This document shows, piece by piece, positions 37,070 through 46,545 of a stretch of 64,000 nucleotides of DNA (its first letter is position 1; each line of letters begins with the position of its first letter). The stretch lies in NCBI RefSeq assembly GCF_001295795.1, contig NZ_LJHY01000057.1:1-64000 (forward strand). Reading direction: 5' to 3'. This DNA comes from Novosphingobium sp. AAP83 (GTDB taxonomy: Bacteria; Pseudomonadota; Alphaproteobacteria; Sphingomonadales; Sphingomonadaceae). The notes under the pieces were generated by a model. That model did not search any database. It saw only the letters and a program-made list of their open reading frames with translations, and had not been told where the DNA came from. Both the position numbers and the translations under genes were made by a program.

Positions 37070-37884
37070 ACGAAGAACTGTTGAACCGCATCGCACAAGC
37101 GCTTGAACGGCTAGCGCCTGCGCCCTTGCCGCAATCCGATTGGCATGCCTTCCTCGCCTATATCTGGGATGGCAAGGCCGCGCGCGGGATTGACCGCTTG
37201 GACGCCCCCGCGCTCGATCTGATGCAGGGGATCGATAAACAGAAGGTCGCAGTGGTCGAAAACGTCGCGCGGCTTTCGCGCGGGGCAGCGGCGCATGATA
37301 TGCTGCTATGGGGATCGCGCGGCATGGGCAAATCAGCGCTGCTGCGCGCGGCCACACTGGCGGCCCAAACCGCTCTGCCTGGTTCGATTGCGCTGGTGCA
37401 GGCCAGCCCCGACGCAGGACTTGCCGATCTGTTCGGCGTGCTGCGCGGCGTTAATCGCAGCTTCCTCGTGTTCCTCGATGATCTGGGCTTTGATGCAGGC
37501 GATACATCGGGCGTACGCAAGCTGCGCTCATGGCTCGAAGGCGGCGTAGAAGCGCGTCCGGCCAATGTCCGCCTTGCCGTCACCTCAAACCGCCGCGCCA
37601 TTGTCGAACGGCATCTGTCCGAACAAGACGATCCGATCAACCCGCGCGACGCCGTCGATGATCGCCTCGCGCTGGCTGATCGCTTCGGCCTCAGCCTCGG
37701 CTTCCACAATTGCACGCAAGACGAATATCTCGCGATCATCGCAGGCTATTCCGCGCACTACGGGCTGGCCTATGATGAGGGTGATGCGCTTGAATGGTCC
37801 AAGCGGCGCGGCGGCCGCTCTGGCCGCGTGGCGTGGCAATATGTCAATGAATTGGCAGGCCGTGCGGAGCGTTCGCTGGCTTAA
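37066..37884 (+). CDS. DUF815 family AAA ATPase
   Basis: A 272-residue P-loop ATPase. Walker A is GSRGMGKSALLRA near residues 83-95 and Walker B is FLVFLDDLGFD near 132-142. A sensor segment VRLAVTSNRRAIV follows. Homologues are predicted loader or remodelling ATPases related to DnaC/IstB. It overlaps the acyl-CoA dehydrogenase gene by ATGA, so they are co-translated, though no functional link is obvious. A long inverted repeat follows it. Confidence 0.88.
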   Translation: MNEELLNRIAQALERLAPAPLPQSDWHAFLAYIWDGKAARGIDRLDAPALDLMQGIDKQKVAVVENVARLSRGAAAHDMLLWGSRGMGKSALLRAATLAAQTALPGSIALVQASPDAGLADLFGVLRGVNRSFLVFLDDLGFDAGDTSGVRKLRSWLEGGVEARPANVRLAVTSNRRAIVERHLSEQDDPINPRDAVDDRLALADRFGLSLGFHNCTQDEYLAIIAGYSAHYGLAYDEGDALEWSKRRGGRSGRVAWQYVNELAGRAERSLA

Positions 37885-37892
37885 CGGTCCTG

Positions 37893-37979
37893 CGACAAGC
37901 TCGGGATGAGCGGGGATGATGAGTTTTAGGCAAGAAGCACCACTTCACACCCCCCTTTCCGCTCATCCTGAGCTTGTCG
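37893..37979. repeat. intergenic repeat with 21-bp inverted arms (CGACAAGCTC type)
   Basis: The left arm at 37893-37913 and right arm at 37959-37979 are inverted copies of the motif CGACAAGCTC(A/G)GGATGAGCGG, matching at 20 of 21 positions. This motif is a common dispersed repeat in sphingomonads and other proteobacteria. It lies between convergent DUF815 and sugar-dehydrogenase genes and could also terminate both. Confidence 0.78.
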
Positions 37980-38026
37980 AGGGGGGTGGGTGAAACCTCA
38001 AGCTAACTTTACATTGTCAAAATCCC

Positions 38027-39487
38027 TCAATTCTGCCCCTTCAACAAATCAGAATCCTCATTGGCCTTCATCATGAACCGGCCCGTGCCCTTGGGTTTGG
38101 GCGGTGCCACCCGCTTTGGCAGCACAACCGGTGCAGGCGCAGGCTCAGCGCCCGGTGCAATCACCCGCCAGATCACGCCGCCAGTATCGTCGCTCACCAG
38201 CAACGCACCATCTTTGGCAAAGGCAACCCACGTGGGCCGTCCGTGTGCCTCTTCAGAGTCTGAAAGAAAGCCCGTCAACACCGGCAGCGGTGGCTGCTTC
38301 AGCGCATTGCCGCGCTGGTCAAAGCCGACGAAGACCACGTCATAGCCCGCCAATGGACGGCGGTTCCACGATCCATGCCGCGCCACAAAGGCCCCGCTGG
38401 AAAATTTTGCGCCCATGCGGTTGCCCTGCTTGGCAAAGGCAAGTCCCAGCGGCGCAACGTGCGCGCCAAGCCCGTATTCGGGCTTGCGCACATATTCCAT
38501 CAGGTATTGCGGCATCGGTGCATCAACCCGCCAATCGATGTTGCGCTTCCAGTATACCCACGGCCAGCCATAGTTGGCACCGAACGGCACATTGGTCAGG
38601 TAATCGGGCACAAGGTCCGATCCGAGCATGTCGCGCTCGTTTACCGTGGTCCACAGTTCCTCGCTGTTGGGGTTCCAATCCAGGCCATTGGGGTTGCGCA
38701 AACCTCCGGCAAATTCGCGCATACGCTTCTTGGTAAAGTCGTACTCCTGAATCATCGCGCGGCCTTTTTCCGTCTCAATACCGCCTTCGGCGATGTTCGA
38801 GGCAGAGCCGACGGTGATGTAGAGCAGGTTGCCATCGGCGCTCAGGATCAGGTTGCGTGCCCAGTGATTGCCGTCACCGGGCAGATCGACCAGCTTTTCC
38901 GGGGTCCCCGAAAGCGTCGTCTGGCCAAGTTCATAAGGGAATGAGAGCACTGCATCGTGATTGGCTACCAGCAAACGGCCCTCGCGCAGCACCATACCGA
39001 ACGGTGAACTCAACGCGGGGTTCTTCATTGTAAAGCGCTGCTCGGCCTTGCCATCGCCATTGCCATCACGCAGCAACACGATTGTGTTCGGCGATTTTCC
39101 GCCCGCGCCTACCTTGCGCATGAGATAGCCCATCACCGCGCCGGTGATTCCATCTTCCGTGCGGGGCGGCGAATTGGTTTCGGCCACCAGAACATCGCCG
39201 TTGGGCAGGACCACCACGGTGCGCGGATGGTCTAGCTTGTCGGCAAAGCGGCTCACTTGCAGGCCTTTTGCGGCCACAGGTGCCTCTCCGTCCTTCCAAC
39301 CGATGGGATCGGCTGTGCGGATCGTCGGGATCATCTGGCTATCGGGCAGGGCCATCTTGGGCCGGATGCCCGTGGTGTCCTGCAAGGAGTACTCCGCAGA
39401 AGACCCGCGAATGGACCATGCGACATAAATCGCAAACAGGACGAGGATCACGGCCAGCGCAATCAGGATTTTCTTGATAAGGTTCAT
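38027..39487 (-). CDS. PQQ-dependent sugar dehydrogenase-like protein (L-sorbosone dehydrogenase type)
   Basis: A 486-residue protein with an N-terminal membrane anchor or uncleaved signal (residues 4-27) and a six-bladed beta-propeller. LDHPRTVVVLPNGDVLVAET, the GDGNHWARNLILS motif (conserved His) and FGANYGWPWVYW match soluble glucose/L-sorbosone dehydrogenases that bind PQQ and calcium. It should act in the periplasm. The C terminus is Pro/Lys-rich (APAPVVLPKRVAPPKPKG). The start at 39487 gives the anchor; an upstream Met at 39550 lacks support. No PQQ synthesis genes are in the window. Confidence 0.84.
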   Translation of the reverse strand: MNLIKKILIALAVILVLFAIYVAWSIRGSSAEYSLQDTTGIRPKMALPDSQMIPTIRTADPIGWKDGEAPVAAKGLQVSRFADKLDHPRTVVVLPNGDVLVAETNSPPRTEDGITGAVMGYLMRKVGAGGKSPNTIVLLRDGNGDGKAEQRFTMKNPALSSPFGMVLREGRLLVANHDAVLSFPYELGQTTLSGTPEKLVDLPGDGNHWARNLILSADGNLLYITVGSASNIAEGGIETEKGRAMIQEYDFTKKRMREFAGGLRNPNGLDWNPNSEELWTTVNERDMLGSDLVPDYLTNVPFGANYGWPWVYWKRNIDWRVDAPMPQYLMEYVRKPEYGLGAHVAPLGLAFAKQGNRMGAKFSSGAFVARHGSWNRRPLAGYDVVFVGFDQRGNALKQPPLPVLTGFLSDSEEAHGRPTWVAFAKDGALLVSDDTGGVIWRVIAPGAEPAPAPVVLPKRVAPPKPKGTGRFMMKANEDSDLLKGQN

Positions 39488-39570
39488 GCGCGCAAATCTA
39501 TGCCGGCAAAGTGTTTTGGGCAATGGGGACGTGTTGGCGATGCGCTGCAAGTTGCGCTAAAGCGTTCATC

Positions 39571-40053
39571 ATGTTCAGCTTCGCCCCCACCCCCGGCCAA
39601 TCGAGCGCCGACCTTTACGCCGATCTTGTCGAATCCGCCCGCGCCCTCACCACGGGTGAGTCTGATAGCGTGGCTAACATGGCGAATGTTGCTGCGCTCC
39701 TCTGGCAATTCCTGCCCGATCTCAATTGGGCCGGTTTCTATCGCGTGGTGGGCGATGGCCTCGTCCTCGGCCCGTTCATCGGCAAGCCCGCTTGCATCCG
39801 CATCGCGATGGGCCAGGGCGTTTGCGGCACCGCCGCTGCCAGCGGGGAAACGCAACTCGTCCCCGATGTCCACGCCTTCCCCGGCCACATCGCCTGCGAT
39901 GCCCTCAGCCGGTCTGAACTGGTCGTGCCGGTCGTGCGCGATGGCCGGGTGATCGCGGTGATCGATCTCGATAGCCCCACCCCTGCCCGCTTCACCCACG
40001 ACGATACGCGCGGGGTAGAGGCGCTGGCTGCGGCACTGGTAAACTCCATCTAG
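39571..40053 (+). CDS. free methionine (R)-sulfoxide reductase, GAF-domain type
   Basis: A 160-residue single GAF domain. Its three cysteines, C75 (KPACIRI), C85 (GQGVCGTAA) and C109 (HIACDALS), are the catalytic and resolving set of fRMsr, which repairs free methionine-R-sulfoxide using thioredoxin. NWAGFYRV and SRSELVVPV also match. The start at 39571 is family-typical; the longer frame contains a Cys/Trp-rich tail without homology. It is divergent from the sugar-dehydrogenase gene, 83 bases away. Confidence 0.9.
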   Translation: MFSFAPTPGQSSADLYADLVESARALTTGESDSVANMANVAALLWQFLPDLNWAGFYRVVGDGLVLGPFIGKPACIRIAMGQGVCGTAAASGETQLVPDVHAFPGHIACDALSRSELVVPVVRDGRVIAVIDLDSPTPARFTHDDTRGVEALAAALVNSI

Positions 40054-40180
40054 ATTCCTGCCCCGATTCGGGACAGCGCTGACTCTGTGCCAGTTGGAAC
40101 CTTGGATTCCTGTGACATGTGATGGTAAGTTTCTTCTTAACACCCGGTGCAAGCTGCGCCGGACCCTAGGGGGAACACCG

Positions 40181-40924
40181 ATGCTTCGCCGTATGAGCCT
40201 TTCCGGATTGACCAGCGCCGCGCTCGTCATTGCCACACTCGCCGCTTCGCCAGCCATGGCGCACGATCGCCACCCTGCGCCGATGCAGGGCGCTTATCCC
40301 GGACAGGCCTATGGTGGCCAAGGCCCGGTATACTATCCGCCCATGGCAGGCGCTCCATGGCCGATGACAGTCATGGCCCAGCCTTATGCCTCACCGCAGC
40401 AGGCCTATCCGCAGCAGGTGTACCCTCCTCAGGCTTACCCTCAGCAGGCCTACCCGCAACAGGCAGATCCGCGCTGGGCCGAAATGGAAGAGCGTTGCCG
40501 CAAGGTCTATGGTGATCGCGGTATTGGCGGCGCGCTGCTCGGCGGTCTGGTCGGCGGCGTGCTGGGCAATCGTATCGCTGGCCGCGGTAGCCGTGTGCTT
40601 GGCAGTGTAGCCGGAGGCGTAGTCGGTGCTATCGCCGGCAAGGTGATCGACAAGTCCGAAGACCGCGATCTGCGCCGCGAATGCGATGACTATGCGCGGT
40701 CCGTGCAGGCGCGAGGCGCGCCCGGTTATGGTGTCCCAGGCGGTTATGCGCCTTATGGCTACATGATGGTGCCGGTGATGACGGGGCCGCAACAACCCTG
40801 CGTTGAAACCACCACTGTGACGGAACGCTGGGTTGATGTGCCCGTGCGCCGCCGCTCGATCCCCCGCAGCGCCCCTGCACCCCGGGTAAAGCGGATCAAG
40901 GACAAGCGCGTTTATACGGGCTGA
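40181..40924 (+). CDS. exported glycine-zipper (2TM) protein with PQQ-Y repeats
   Basis: A 247-residue protein with a signal peptide (to AMAHD near residue 26). A low-complexity Gln/Pro/Tyr/Ala stretch follows (about 70-100, repeats of PQQAY/PQQVY). A glycine-zipper membrane segment, GIGGALLGGLVGGVLGNRIAG then GSVAGGVVGAIAGK, occupies residues 120-165. The basic C terminus is rich in Arg. AGGGGG lies 8 bases before the ATG at 40181. Such proteins sit in the envelope and often pack against the outer membrane; function is unknown. Confidence 0.85.
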   Translation: MLRRMSLSGLTSAALVIATLAASPAMAHDRHPAPMQGAYPGQAYGGQGPVYYPPMAGAPWPMTVMAQPYASPQQAYPQQVYPPQAYPQQAYPQQADPRWAEMEERCRKVYGDRGIGGALLGGLVGGVLGNRIAGRGSRVLGSVAGGVVGAIAGKVIDKSEDRDLRRECDDYARSVQARGAPGYGVPGGYAPYGYMMVPVMTGPQQPCVETTTVTERWVDVPVRRRSIPRSAPAPRVKRIKDKRVYTG

Positions 40925-40937
40925 TCGCGATCCACCC

Positions 40938-40953
40938 TGTTCCACGTGAAACG
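40938..40953. promoter_or_regulatory. parS: parS-like site, 14 of 16 matches
   Basis: TGTTCCACGTGAAACG differs from the parS consensus TGTTTCACGTGAAACA at two positions. It lies between the glycine-zipper gene and a terminator stem, about 3 kb from the perfect parS sites. ParB may bind it weakly. Confidence 0.55.
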
Positions 40954-40982
40954 GCCCGCTTCTGGATGAGAAGCGGGCCGTT
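40950..40982. terminator. 12-bp stem terminator between convergent genes
   Basis: AACGGCCCGCTT (40950-40961) pairs with AAGCGGGCCGTT (40971-40982). It lies between the glycine-zipper gene and an acyl-CoA dehydrogenase running the other way. A T run is lacking, so strength is uncertain. It overlaps the right end of the parS-like site by four bases. Confidence 0.7.
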
Positions 40983-40996
40983 CGCTTTGGATCAGA

Positions 40997-42157
40997 TCAA
41001 AGCTTGCGCCCGATCAGTTCTTTCATGATTTCGTTCGTGCCGCCAAAGATCCGCGTCACGCGCGCTGCGCGCCATGCCCGCGCAATCGCATATTCATTCA
41101 TGTAACCAGCGCCGCCGTGCAGTTGCAGGCACTTGTCCATCACTTCCCACTGCAATTCGGTGTGCCACAGCTTGGCAGCAGCCCCCTCTTCTGCGGTCAG
41201 TTCCTTGCGCAAATGCCGCGCCAGCGCCCAGTCAAGATGCGCCCAGCCCACTTGCAGCTTGGTCTTGAGGTCCGCCAGCGTAAAGCGCGTGTTCTGGAAA
41301 TCGAGCACGGGCTTGCCAAACGCCTTGCGCTCACGCGTGAATTCAACCGTATCGTCAAAGGCCCGCTGCGCCGATGCTTGCGCGCTGACCGCAATCGAGA
41401 GGCGCTCCTGCGGCAATTCGCTCATCAAATAGATGAAGCCCTTACCCTCTTCGCCCAGGCAATTGGTGATCGGCACGCGCACATCGTTGAAGAACAATTC
41501 CGAGGTATCGGCCTCGTCCATCCCGATCTTGTCGAGGTTGCGGCCCTTCTGGAAGCCCTCGCTATCGGCCTCGACCAGCACAATCGAAACACCCTTCCAC
41601 GCCGGCTGAACTTCGGTGTCGGTCTTGCAACAAACCAGCACCAGATCGGCGTTCTGGCCATTGGTGATGTAGGTTTTCGAACCATTGATCACATAATGGT
41701 TGCCGTCTTTCTTAGCAGTCGTGCGCATCCCCTGAAGGTCAGAGCCGGTGCCAGGTTCGGTCATCGCGATGGCGGTGATGACCTCACCTGAAACCATCAG
41801 CGGCAACCATTTGCGCTTCTGCTCTTCCGATCCATAAGCCACCAGATAATTGACGACGATATCGGAATGCAGCGAAAAGCCGGTGGTCGCGCGTCCGTAA
41901 TAGGCGCTTTCTTCATCAACAATCGCGTTATAGCCAAAGTCGAGGTCCAGCCCGCCATATTCTTCGGGGACCGTGGGGCACAGCATTCCCAGTGCGCCTG
42001 CCTTGGGCCAGATCGATTTCGGGACGATTCCGTCTTCGGCCCACTGCTGGGCATTGGGGGCAACTTCGTCTTGCAGGAAACGCCGCACGGATTCGCGAAA
42101 CGCCGCGTGATCTTCGTTATACGCACTGCGCGGAATGATATCGAGCGACATGGCCAT
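40997..42157 (-). CDS. acyl-CoA dehydrogenase, long-chain (LCAD) type
   Basis: A 386-residue flavoenzyme of the mitochondrial LCAD-like group. The usual C-terminal catalytic YEGT is replaced by FGGTNEIMKELIGRKL, exactly as in LCAD, where the base Glu is instead in the ELPQERL segment (near residue 250 here). FAD and substrate segments AMTEPGTGSD and RKAFGK are intact. It probably oxidizes long or branched acyl-CoAs. It lies alone between parB and the glycine-zipper gene. Confidence 0.92.
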   Translation of the reverse strand: MAMSLDIIPRSAYNEDHAAFRESVRRFLQDEVAPNAQQWAEDGIVPKSIWPKAGALGMLCPTVPEEYGGLDLDFGYNAIVDEESAYYGRATTGFSLHSDIVVNYLVAYGSEEQKRKWLPLMVSGEVITAIAMTEPGTGSDLQGMRTTAKKDGNHYVINGSKTYITNGQNADLVLVCCKTDTEVQPAWKGVSIVLVEADSEGFQKGRNLDKIGMDEADTSELFFNDVRVPITNCLGEEGKGFIYLMSELPQERLSIAVSAQASAQRAFDDTVEFTRERKAFGKPVLDFQNTRFTLADLKTKLQVGWAHLDWALARHLRKELTAEEGAAAKLWHTELQWEVMDKCLQLHGGAGYMNEYAIARAWRAARVTRIFGGTNEIMKELIGRKL

Positions 42158-42262
42158 TCTCTCCGGTGATGTTCTGGTTGCGCGCGAAAGTAAACGCGAC
42201 TCCGGCCACCGGTCAATGGGAATTTAATCGCTTAATTAATTTCCTTCAGGGCGATCCTGTTA

Positions 42263-43201
42263 TCAGAATTCACCGCCGGTCAGGCGCTGGCAAATCAGGT
42301 CGAGTTGGTCGAGCGTCTTGTAACGGATCGTCACCGTTCCCGATACCGGATCTGCATCGGCAGCAACAGTCACTTTCAGGCCCAAAAAGTCCTCAAGGTG
42401 CTGCTGGATCGCAACAATATCGGCTTGTCCGAACGGGTCCTTGGCTGCACGCGCCTGCCTCCGGTTTGGCTCGGGACGCGCCGCCTTGCGCGCCAGCTTC
42501 TCCACATCGCGAACCGACAATCCCTTGGTCGCAGCATCGCGCGCAAGGCTGGCGGGATCGGGCGCATTGATCAGCGCGCGGGCATGGCCCATCGACAATT
42601 CATCGCGCATGACCATTTCCAGCACATCGTCCGGCAGGCCCAGCAAACGCATCATATTCGCCACATGGCTGCGCGATTTATCAACGAACTTGGCGATTTC
42701 TTGTTGGGTCAGCCCTTCGGTATCAGCCAGACGCTGATAGGCGCGCGCTTCTTCAACTGGGTTCAGATCTTTGCGCTGCAAGTTTTCAATCAGCGCCAGC
42801 GCTGCCACCTCCCGCTCGTCCAGTTTGCGAACGATAGCCGGAATTTCATGCACTTGCGCCTTCTGCGCCGCACGCCAACGCCGCTCGCCTGCGACCAGTT
42901 GATAGCGATTGTTGCCCAAGGGGCGCACGATCACCGGCTGAATCACACCGCGCGCTGCAATAGATTGCGCCAGTTCCTCCAGTGCCTCTTCATCAAAATG
43001 ACGGCGCGGCTGTTCGGGGTGTGGTTCAATCGACGAGACCGCAAGCAGCGCCAAGCCGCCATCGCGGGCCACGCCGCCATCTGTACCACCCACTGAAATG
43101 CGCGCCACCGGCTCCTCCCGGCGAACTTCCCCCATCAGTGCGCCAAGCCCACGACCGAGACCGGTGCGCCGCGGGGCCACCTTCACTGCATCCTCGCTCA
43201 T
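42263..43201 (-). CDS. parB: chromosome partitioning protein ParB
   Basis: A 312-residue CTP-switch clamp that loads at parS. The N-terminal CTPase region carries GERRWRAAQKA near residue 104. The central helix-turn-helix (about 150-200, LTQQEIAKFVDKSRSHVANMMRLLGL) binds parS. A Pro/Arg/Ala-rich linker leads to the C-terminal dimer domain (about 260-312). It overlaps parA by ATGA. Perfect parS sites lie within 1-4 kb. Confidence 0.96.
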   Translation of the reverse strand: MSEDAVKVAPRRTGLGRGLGALMGEVRREEPVARISVGGTDGGVARDGGLALLAVSSIEPHPEQPRRHFDEEALEELAQSIAARGVIQPVIVRPLGNNRYQLVAGERRWRAAQKAQVHEIPAIVRKLDEREVAALALIENLQRKDLNPVEEARAYQRLADTEGLTQQEIAKFVDKSRSHVANMMRLLGLPDDVLEMVMRDELSMGHARALINAPDPASLARDAATKGLSVRDVEKLARKAARPEPNRRQARAAKDPFGQADIVAIQQHLEDFLGLKVTVAADADPVSGTVTIRYKTLDQLDLICQRLTGGEF

Positions 43202-43974
43202 GCGGCAATCCTCCGTTCGGGCAGTCGCGCAATCAGTTCACGCGCCAGTTTCATATAGGCCTGCGATCCGGGGCAAGCATGGTCATAGATCAGCGCGGGC
43301 AAGCCATGGCTCGGCGCTTCTGACAAACGCACGTTGCGCGGGATGACGGATTCAAACACCAGTTCGCGCAGGCATGATCGCACATCTTCTGCCACCTGAT
43401 CGGTCAACCGGTTGCGCCGGTCATACATCGTCAGAACCACGCCAAGGATGGTCAGGCCGGAATTGAAGCGTTCCTGGACGCGCTCGACCGTCTGCAACAA
43501 TTGACTCAACCCCTCCAGCGCGAAAAACTCGCACTGCAAAGGCACCAGAATCGAATCAGCAGCGGTCAGCGCGTTCAGTGTCAACAGGCCCAATGACGGC
43601 GGGCAATCTATCAGGCAAATATCGTGGCCGGTATCTTCGGCCAGGACTTTGCGCAAACGGTGCGTGCGGTCCTCAACTGTCACCAGCTCCACTTCGGCGC
43701 CAGACAGGTCAACCGTGGCAGGCACGATATCGAGATTGGGAATGCGGGTTGGCAGCAGGCAATCAGACACCCGCGCCTGATCTATCAGCAAATCATAGGA
43801 CGACCGCTCACGCTCTGCGGTTGAAATGCCGATCCCGGTGGAGCAATTGCCTTGCGGATCAAGGTCGATCAGCAGCGTCTTCCAGCCTGTGGCTGCCAGC
43901 GCCGTGGCAATATTGATGGCCGACGTGGTCTTGCCCACTCCGCCTTTCTGGTTTGCGACCGCGATTGTAATCAT
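43198..43974 (-). CDS. parA: chromosome partitioning ATPase ParA
   Basis: A 258-residue deviant-Walker ATPase that moves ParB-parS complexes over the nucleoid. KGGVGKTTSAIN at residues 10-21 is the signature P-loop. DLDPQGNCSTGIG and the switch DCPPSLGLLT follow. It starts with MITIAVANQ at 43974; the frame upstream lies in rsmG. It overlaps rsmG upstream and parB downstream by ATGA. Confidence 0.96.
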   Translation of the reverse strand: MITIAVANQKGGVGKTTSAINIATALAATGWKTLLIDLDPQGNCSTGIGISTAERERSSYDLLIDQARVSDCLLPTRIPNLDIVPATVDLSGAEVELVTVEDRTHRLRKVLAEDTGHDICLIDCPPSLGLLTLNALTAADSILVPLQCEFFALEGLSQLLQTVERVQERFNSGLTILGVVLTMYDRRNRLTDQVAEDVRSCLRELVFESVIPRNVRLSEAPSHGLPALIYDHACPGSQAYMKLARELIARLPERRIAA

Positions 43975-44657
43975 GAACGCTTGGCCTTCTTTGAAGATCG
44001 GGACGCAACAGTGGCGGCATGCTTCCCTTCCAGCAGGCGGCCAACGATGATCCCGGCATCGGGATCCGTCAGCGATTGTTTCACGTGAAACACATGACGC
44101 CACGATTCGGGAAGCACTTGCAGTTCATGCTGTGCGCCAGCCCCTTTGGGCAACAGCCAAAACGTGTCTGGTGTGGAAAACCGTGCGGATAGAGTCACAA
44201 GTTTGTCCAATGGTGCAAATGCGCGCGCAGAAATCACCGCGTGCGGGCCTGATGGCAAGTCCTCAACCCGCGAAAGTACAGCGCGTACATTCGTCAGCCC
44301 CAGCGCGTCAGCGGCTCTCTGTAGCCACTCGGTGCGCAGACGCCGCGAATCAACCAGCACAAACGGACGTTCGGGTTGCAGCGCTGCCGCCACCAGTCCC
44401 GGAAAGCCTGCCCCCGTCCCCAGATCGAGCCAGGTTCCGTCAGGCAATGTTTCACGTGAAACATGGAGCAGTTGCGCTGAATCGAGGATATGCCTCTGCC
44501 AGACATGCGGCAGCGTTCCGCGCGCCACGAGATTCTGGCGTTCGTTCTCGGCCAGAAGCATGTCTACCAGCAGTCCGAGCCGCGCCATCGCTGCATCGTC
44601 CACGCCCAGTTCTGCGCGCAGCCAATCTTGCGCCTCTGCTTCCGAAGCGATCATCAT
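43971..44657 (-). CDS. rsmG: 16S rRNA (guanine527-N7)-methyltransferase
   Basis: A 228-residue SAM methyltransferase modifying G527 of 16S rRNA. The motif is [15 protein letters not shown] near residues 77-91, after the N-terminal [19 protein letters not shown] segment. Two perfect 16-bp parS sites are embedded in the coding sequence and account for HVSRET near residue 66 and VFHVKQ near 190. It overlaps mnmG upstream and parA downstream by ATGA. It is the conserved neighbour of parAB in many bacteria. Confidence 0.95.
   Translation of the reverse strand: MMIASEAEAQDWLRAELGVDDAAMARLGLLVDMLLAENERQNLVARGTLPHVWQRHILDSAQLLHVSRETLPDGTWLDLGTGAGFPGLVAAALQPERPFVLVDSRRLRTEWLQRAADALGLTNVRAVLSRVEDLPSGPHAVISARAFAPLDKLVTLSARFSTPDTFWLLPKGAGAQHELQVLPESWRHVFHVKQSLTDPDAGIIVGRLLEGKHAATVASRSSKKAKRS
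44077..44092. promoter_or_regulatory. parS: parS site, perfect 16-bp palindrome
   Basis: TGTTTCACGTGAAACA matches the bacterial parS consensus at all 16 positions. It lies near the 3' end of rsmG, about 100 bases upstream of the parA start. It should be a ParB loading site. Confidence 0.95.
44448..44463. promoter_or_regulatory. parS: parS site, perfect 16-bp palindrome
   Basis: A second exact parS, inside rsmG, 371 bases from the first. Close spacing of parS sites favours strong ParB loading. Confidence 0.95.
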
Positions 44658-46501
44658 GCCGCAATCCGGCGGCGCGCATGCACCAGAAGACTGGCCATTG
44701 CGGCCGGCGTTATCCCCGCGATCCTTCCGGCGGCAGCCAGCGTATCGGGCTGTGCCATGGTCAGGCGTTCCACCATTTCACGTGAAAGGCCGGGGACATC
44801 TGCAAAGGGAAACCCGTCGCCCAGCGGCACGCCATCCGATGCGCGCAGATCGCGCAGCTCGGCCTCTTGCCGCGCAAGATAGGGCGCATAGGCCGCATCC
44901 TCTTCCACTTCCTCGGCCAGCAGAGGATCAAGTTCACCTTCCCCGATCCAAGGCCTCAAGCCCGCCAGTGTCACTTCGGGGAAGCGCAGCCATTCGGTCA
45001 GCGGACGGCGCGATCCGTCCGCGCGAACGGCCATGCCCTCACGCTCCAGATCATTGGCGCTCGCCTCTTGCGCCAGCGCGGCGTCCAGCGCCGTGCGGTC
45101 CGCGCAGCGCTGCTCAAACCAATTCCGCCGTTCGTCACCGATGCAGCCAACCGCCAAGCCCAGCGGCGTCAACCGCGTCGAGGCATTGTTCGCGCGCAAC
45201 CGCAGGCGGTATTCGGCGCGCGCGGTCAACATTCGGTAAGGCTCGCTCACCCCGTGCAACGTCAGGTCGTCGACCATCACCGCCATATAACTGTTGGCGC
45301 GATCCAGTTCGGGGGCATCGCGGCCCAGCACGGTAGCGGCGGCATAGAGCCCCGCGATCAGCCCTTGCGCGGCGGCTTCCTCATATCCGGTCGTGCCGTT
45401 GATCTGGCCTGCGCAGTACAGACCGGGGATGGCTTTCACCTCAAGGCTGCGGCGCAAGGCGCGCGGATCGATGTGATCATATTCCACGGCATAGCCCGGC
45501 ACCGTGATCTCGGCGCTTTCCAGGCCCTCCATCGAACGGATCATCGCCACCTGGATGTCGGTCGGAAGCGATGTGGAAATGCCGTTGGGATAGACCAGAG
45601 GATCGTCCAGCCCTTCCGGTTCCAGAAACACTTGGTGCCCGTCCCGGTCACCAAAGCGGTGGATCTTGTCTTCGATCGAAGGGCAATAACGCGGCCCTTG
45701 CGCATCAATCGCGCCGGTGAACAAGGGGGACCTGTCCAGCCCGCTGCGGATGATATCATGCGTGCGGGCATTGGTCCGGGCAATCGCGCAGAACACTTGG
45801 GGCAAGGGGCGCGCGGTGTTGAGCGGTGACATCGTCCAATGCTCGGCGTCGCTCGGCTGTTCGGGCAGGTGCGCCCAATCAATCGTCCGGCCATCAATGC
45901 GCGGTGGCGTGCCTGTCTTCAACCGCGCCATCGGCAGGTCCGCATCGCGCAATTGCCGGGCAAGGCGGTGCGCGGCATCCTCGCCAATCCGCCCGCCTTC
46001 CATGCGCTCTTCGCCCCGAAACAGCCGTCCGCCAAGGAACGTGCCGGTACACAGCACAACCGCCGTCGCCGCCAATGCCGTGCCATCGGCAAGGTCGAGT
46101 CCGGTAACTTTGCCGCCTTCCAACCGCAGCGCGGCAGCTTCGCCACCGATCACCGAGAGGTTGGCCTGCGCGCCGATCATTTGCTGGATCGCCGCACGAA
46201 AGCGCTTACGGTCTGCCTGCACCCGTGGCCCTTGCACCGCACTGCCCTTGGACCGGTTGAGCATGCGATAATGGATCGCCCCGGCATCAGCGGCGCGCGC
46301 GATCAATCCGTCAAAGGCGTCAACCTCGCGGACAAGATGCCCCTTCCCCAACCCGCCAATCGCCGGATTGCAGCTCATCGCGCCAATGGTCTGTGGGTCG
46401 AACGAGACCAGCGCCGTGCGCGCGCCCATCCGCGCAGCCACACTCGCCGCTTCAACGCCGGCATGTCCGCCGCCGACGACTATGATATCGAATTGGTGCA
46501 T
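44654..46501 (-). CDS. mnmG: tRNA uridine 5-carboxymethylaminomethyl modification enzyme MnmG
   Basis: A 615-residue FAD enzyme working with MnmE to make (c)mnm5U34 in tRNAs. The N-terminal FAD motif is [13 protein letters not shown] (residues 7-19). [20 protein letters not shown] and [21 protein letters not shown] near 365-385 also match. The C-terminal helical domain is intact. It overlaps rsmG by ATGA. A perfect parS lies between it and mnmE. A parS-like site is inside its 3' end. Confidence 0.96.
   Translation of the reverse strand: MHQFDIIVVGGGHAGVEAASVAARMGARTALVSFDPQTIGAMSCNPAIGGLGKGHLVREVDAFDGLIARAADAGAIHYRMLNRSKGSAVQGPRVQADRKRFRAAIQQMIGAQANLSVIGGEAAALRLEGGKVTGLDLADGTALAATAVVLCTGTFLGGRLFRGEERMEGGRIGEDAAHRLARQLRDADLPMARLKTGTPPRIDGRTIDWAHLPEQPSDAEHWTMSPLNTARPLPQVFCAIARTNARTHDIIRSGLDRSPLFTGAIDAQGPRYCPSIEDKIHRFGDRDGHQVFLEPEGLDDPLVYPNGISTSLPTDIQVAMIRSMEGLESAEITVPGYAVEYDHIDPRALRRSLEVKAIPGLYCAGQINGTTGYEEAAAQGLIAGLYAAATVLGRDAPELDRANSYMAVMVDDLTLHGVSEPYRMLTARAEYRLRLRANNASTRLTPLGLAVGCIGDERRNWFEQRCADRTALDAALAQEASANDLEREGMAVRADGSRRPLTEWLRFPEVTLAGLRPWIGEGELDPLLAEEVEEDAAYAPYLARQEAELRDLRASDGVPLGDGFPFADVPGLSREMVERLTMAQPDTLAAAGRIAGITPAAMASLLVHARRRIAA
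44774..44789. promoter_or_regulatory. parS-like site with 12-bp core
   Basis: The central TTTCACGTGAAA (44776-44787) is exact but both outer dinucleotides differ, 12 of 16 matches. It is inside mnmG. Weak ParB binding is possible, but it may be chance. Confidence 0.3.
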
Positions 46502-46545
46502 GGTGCGTCGATAGTGCGAATGCGTGGGTCGGTCAAAGCGGTTTG

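Noticed and set aside
44146..45336. 396-codon plus-strand frame opposite rsmG and mnmG
   Set aside because: Antisense to two firmly identified genes and dominated by Ser/Arg/Pro, as expected from codon shadows.
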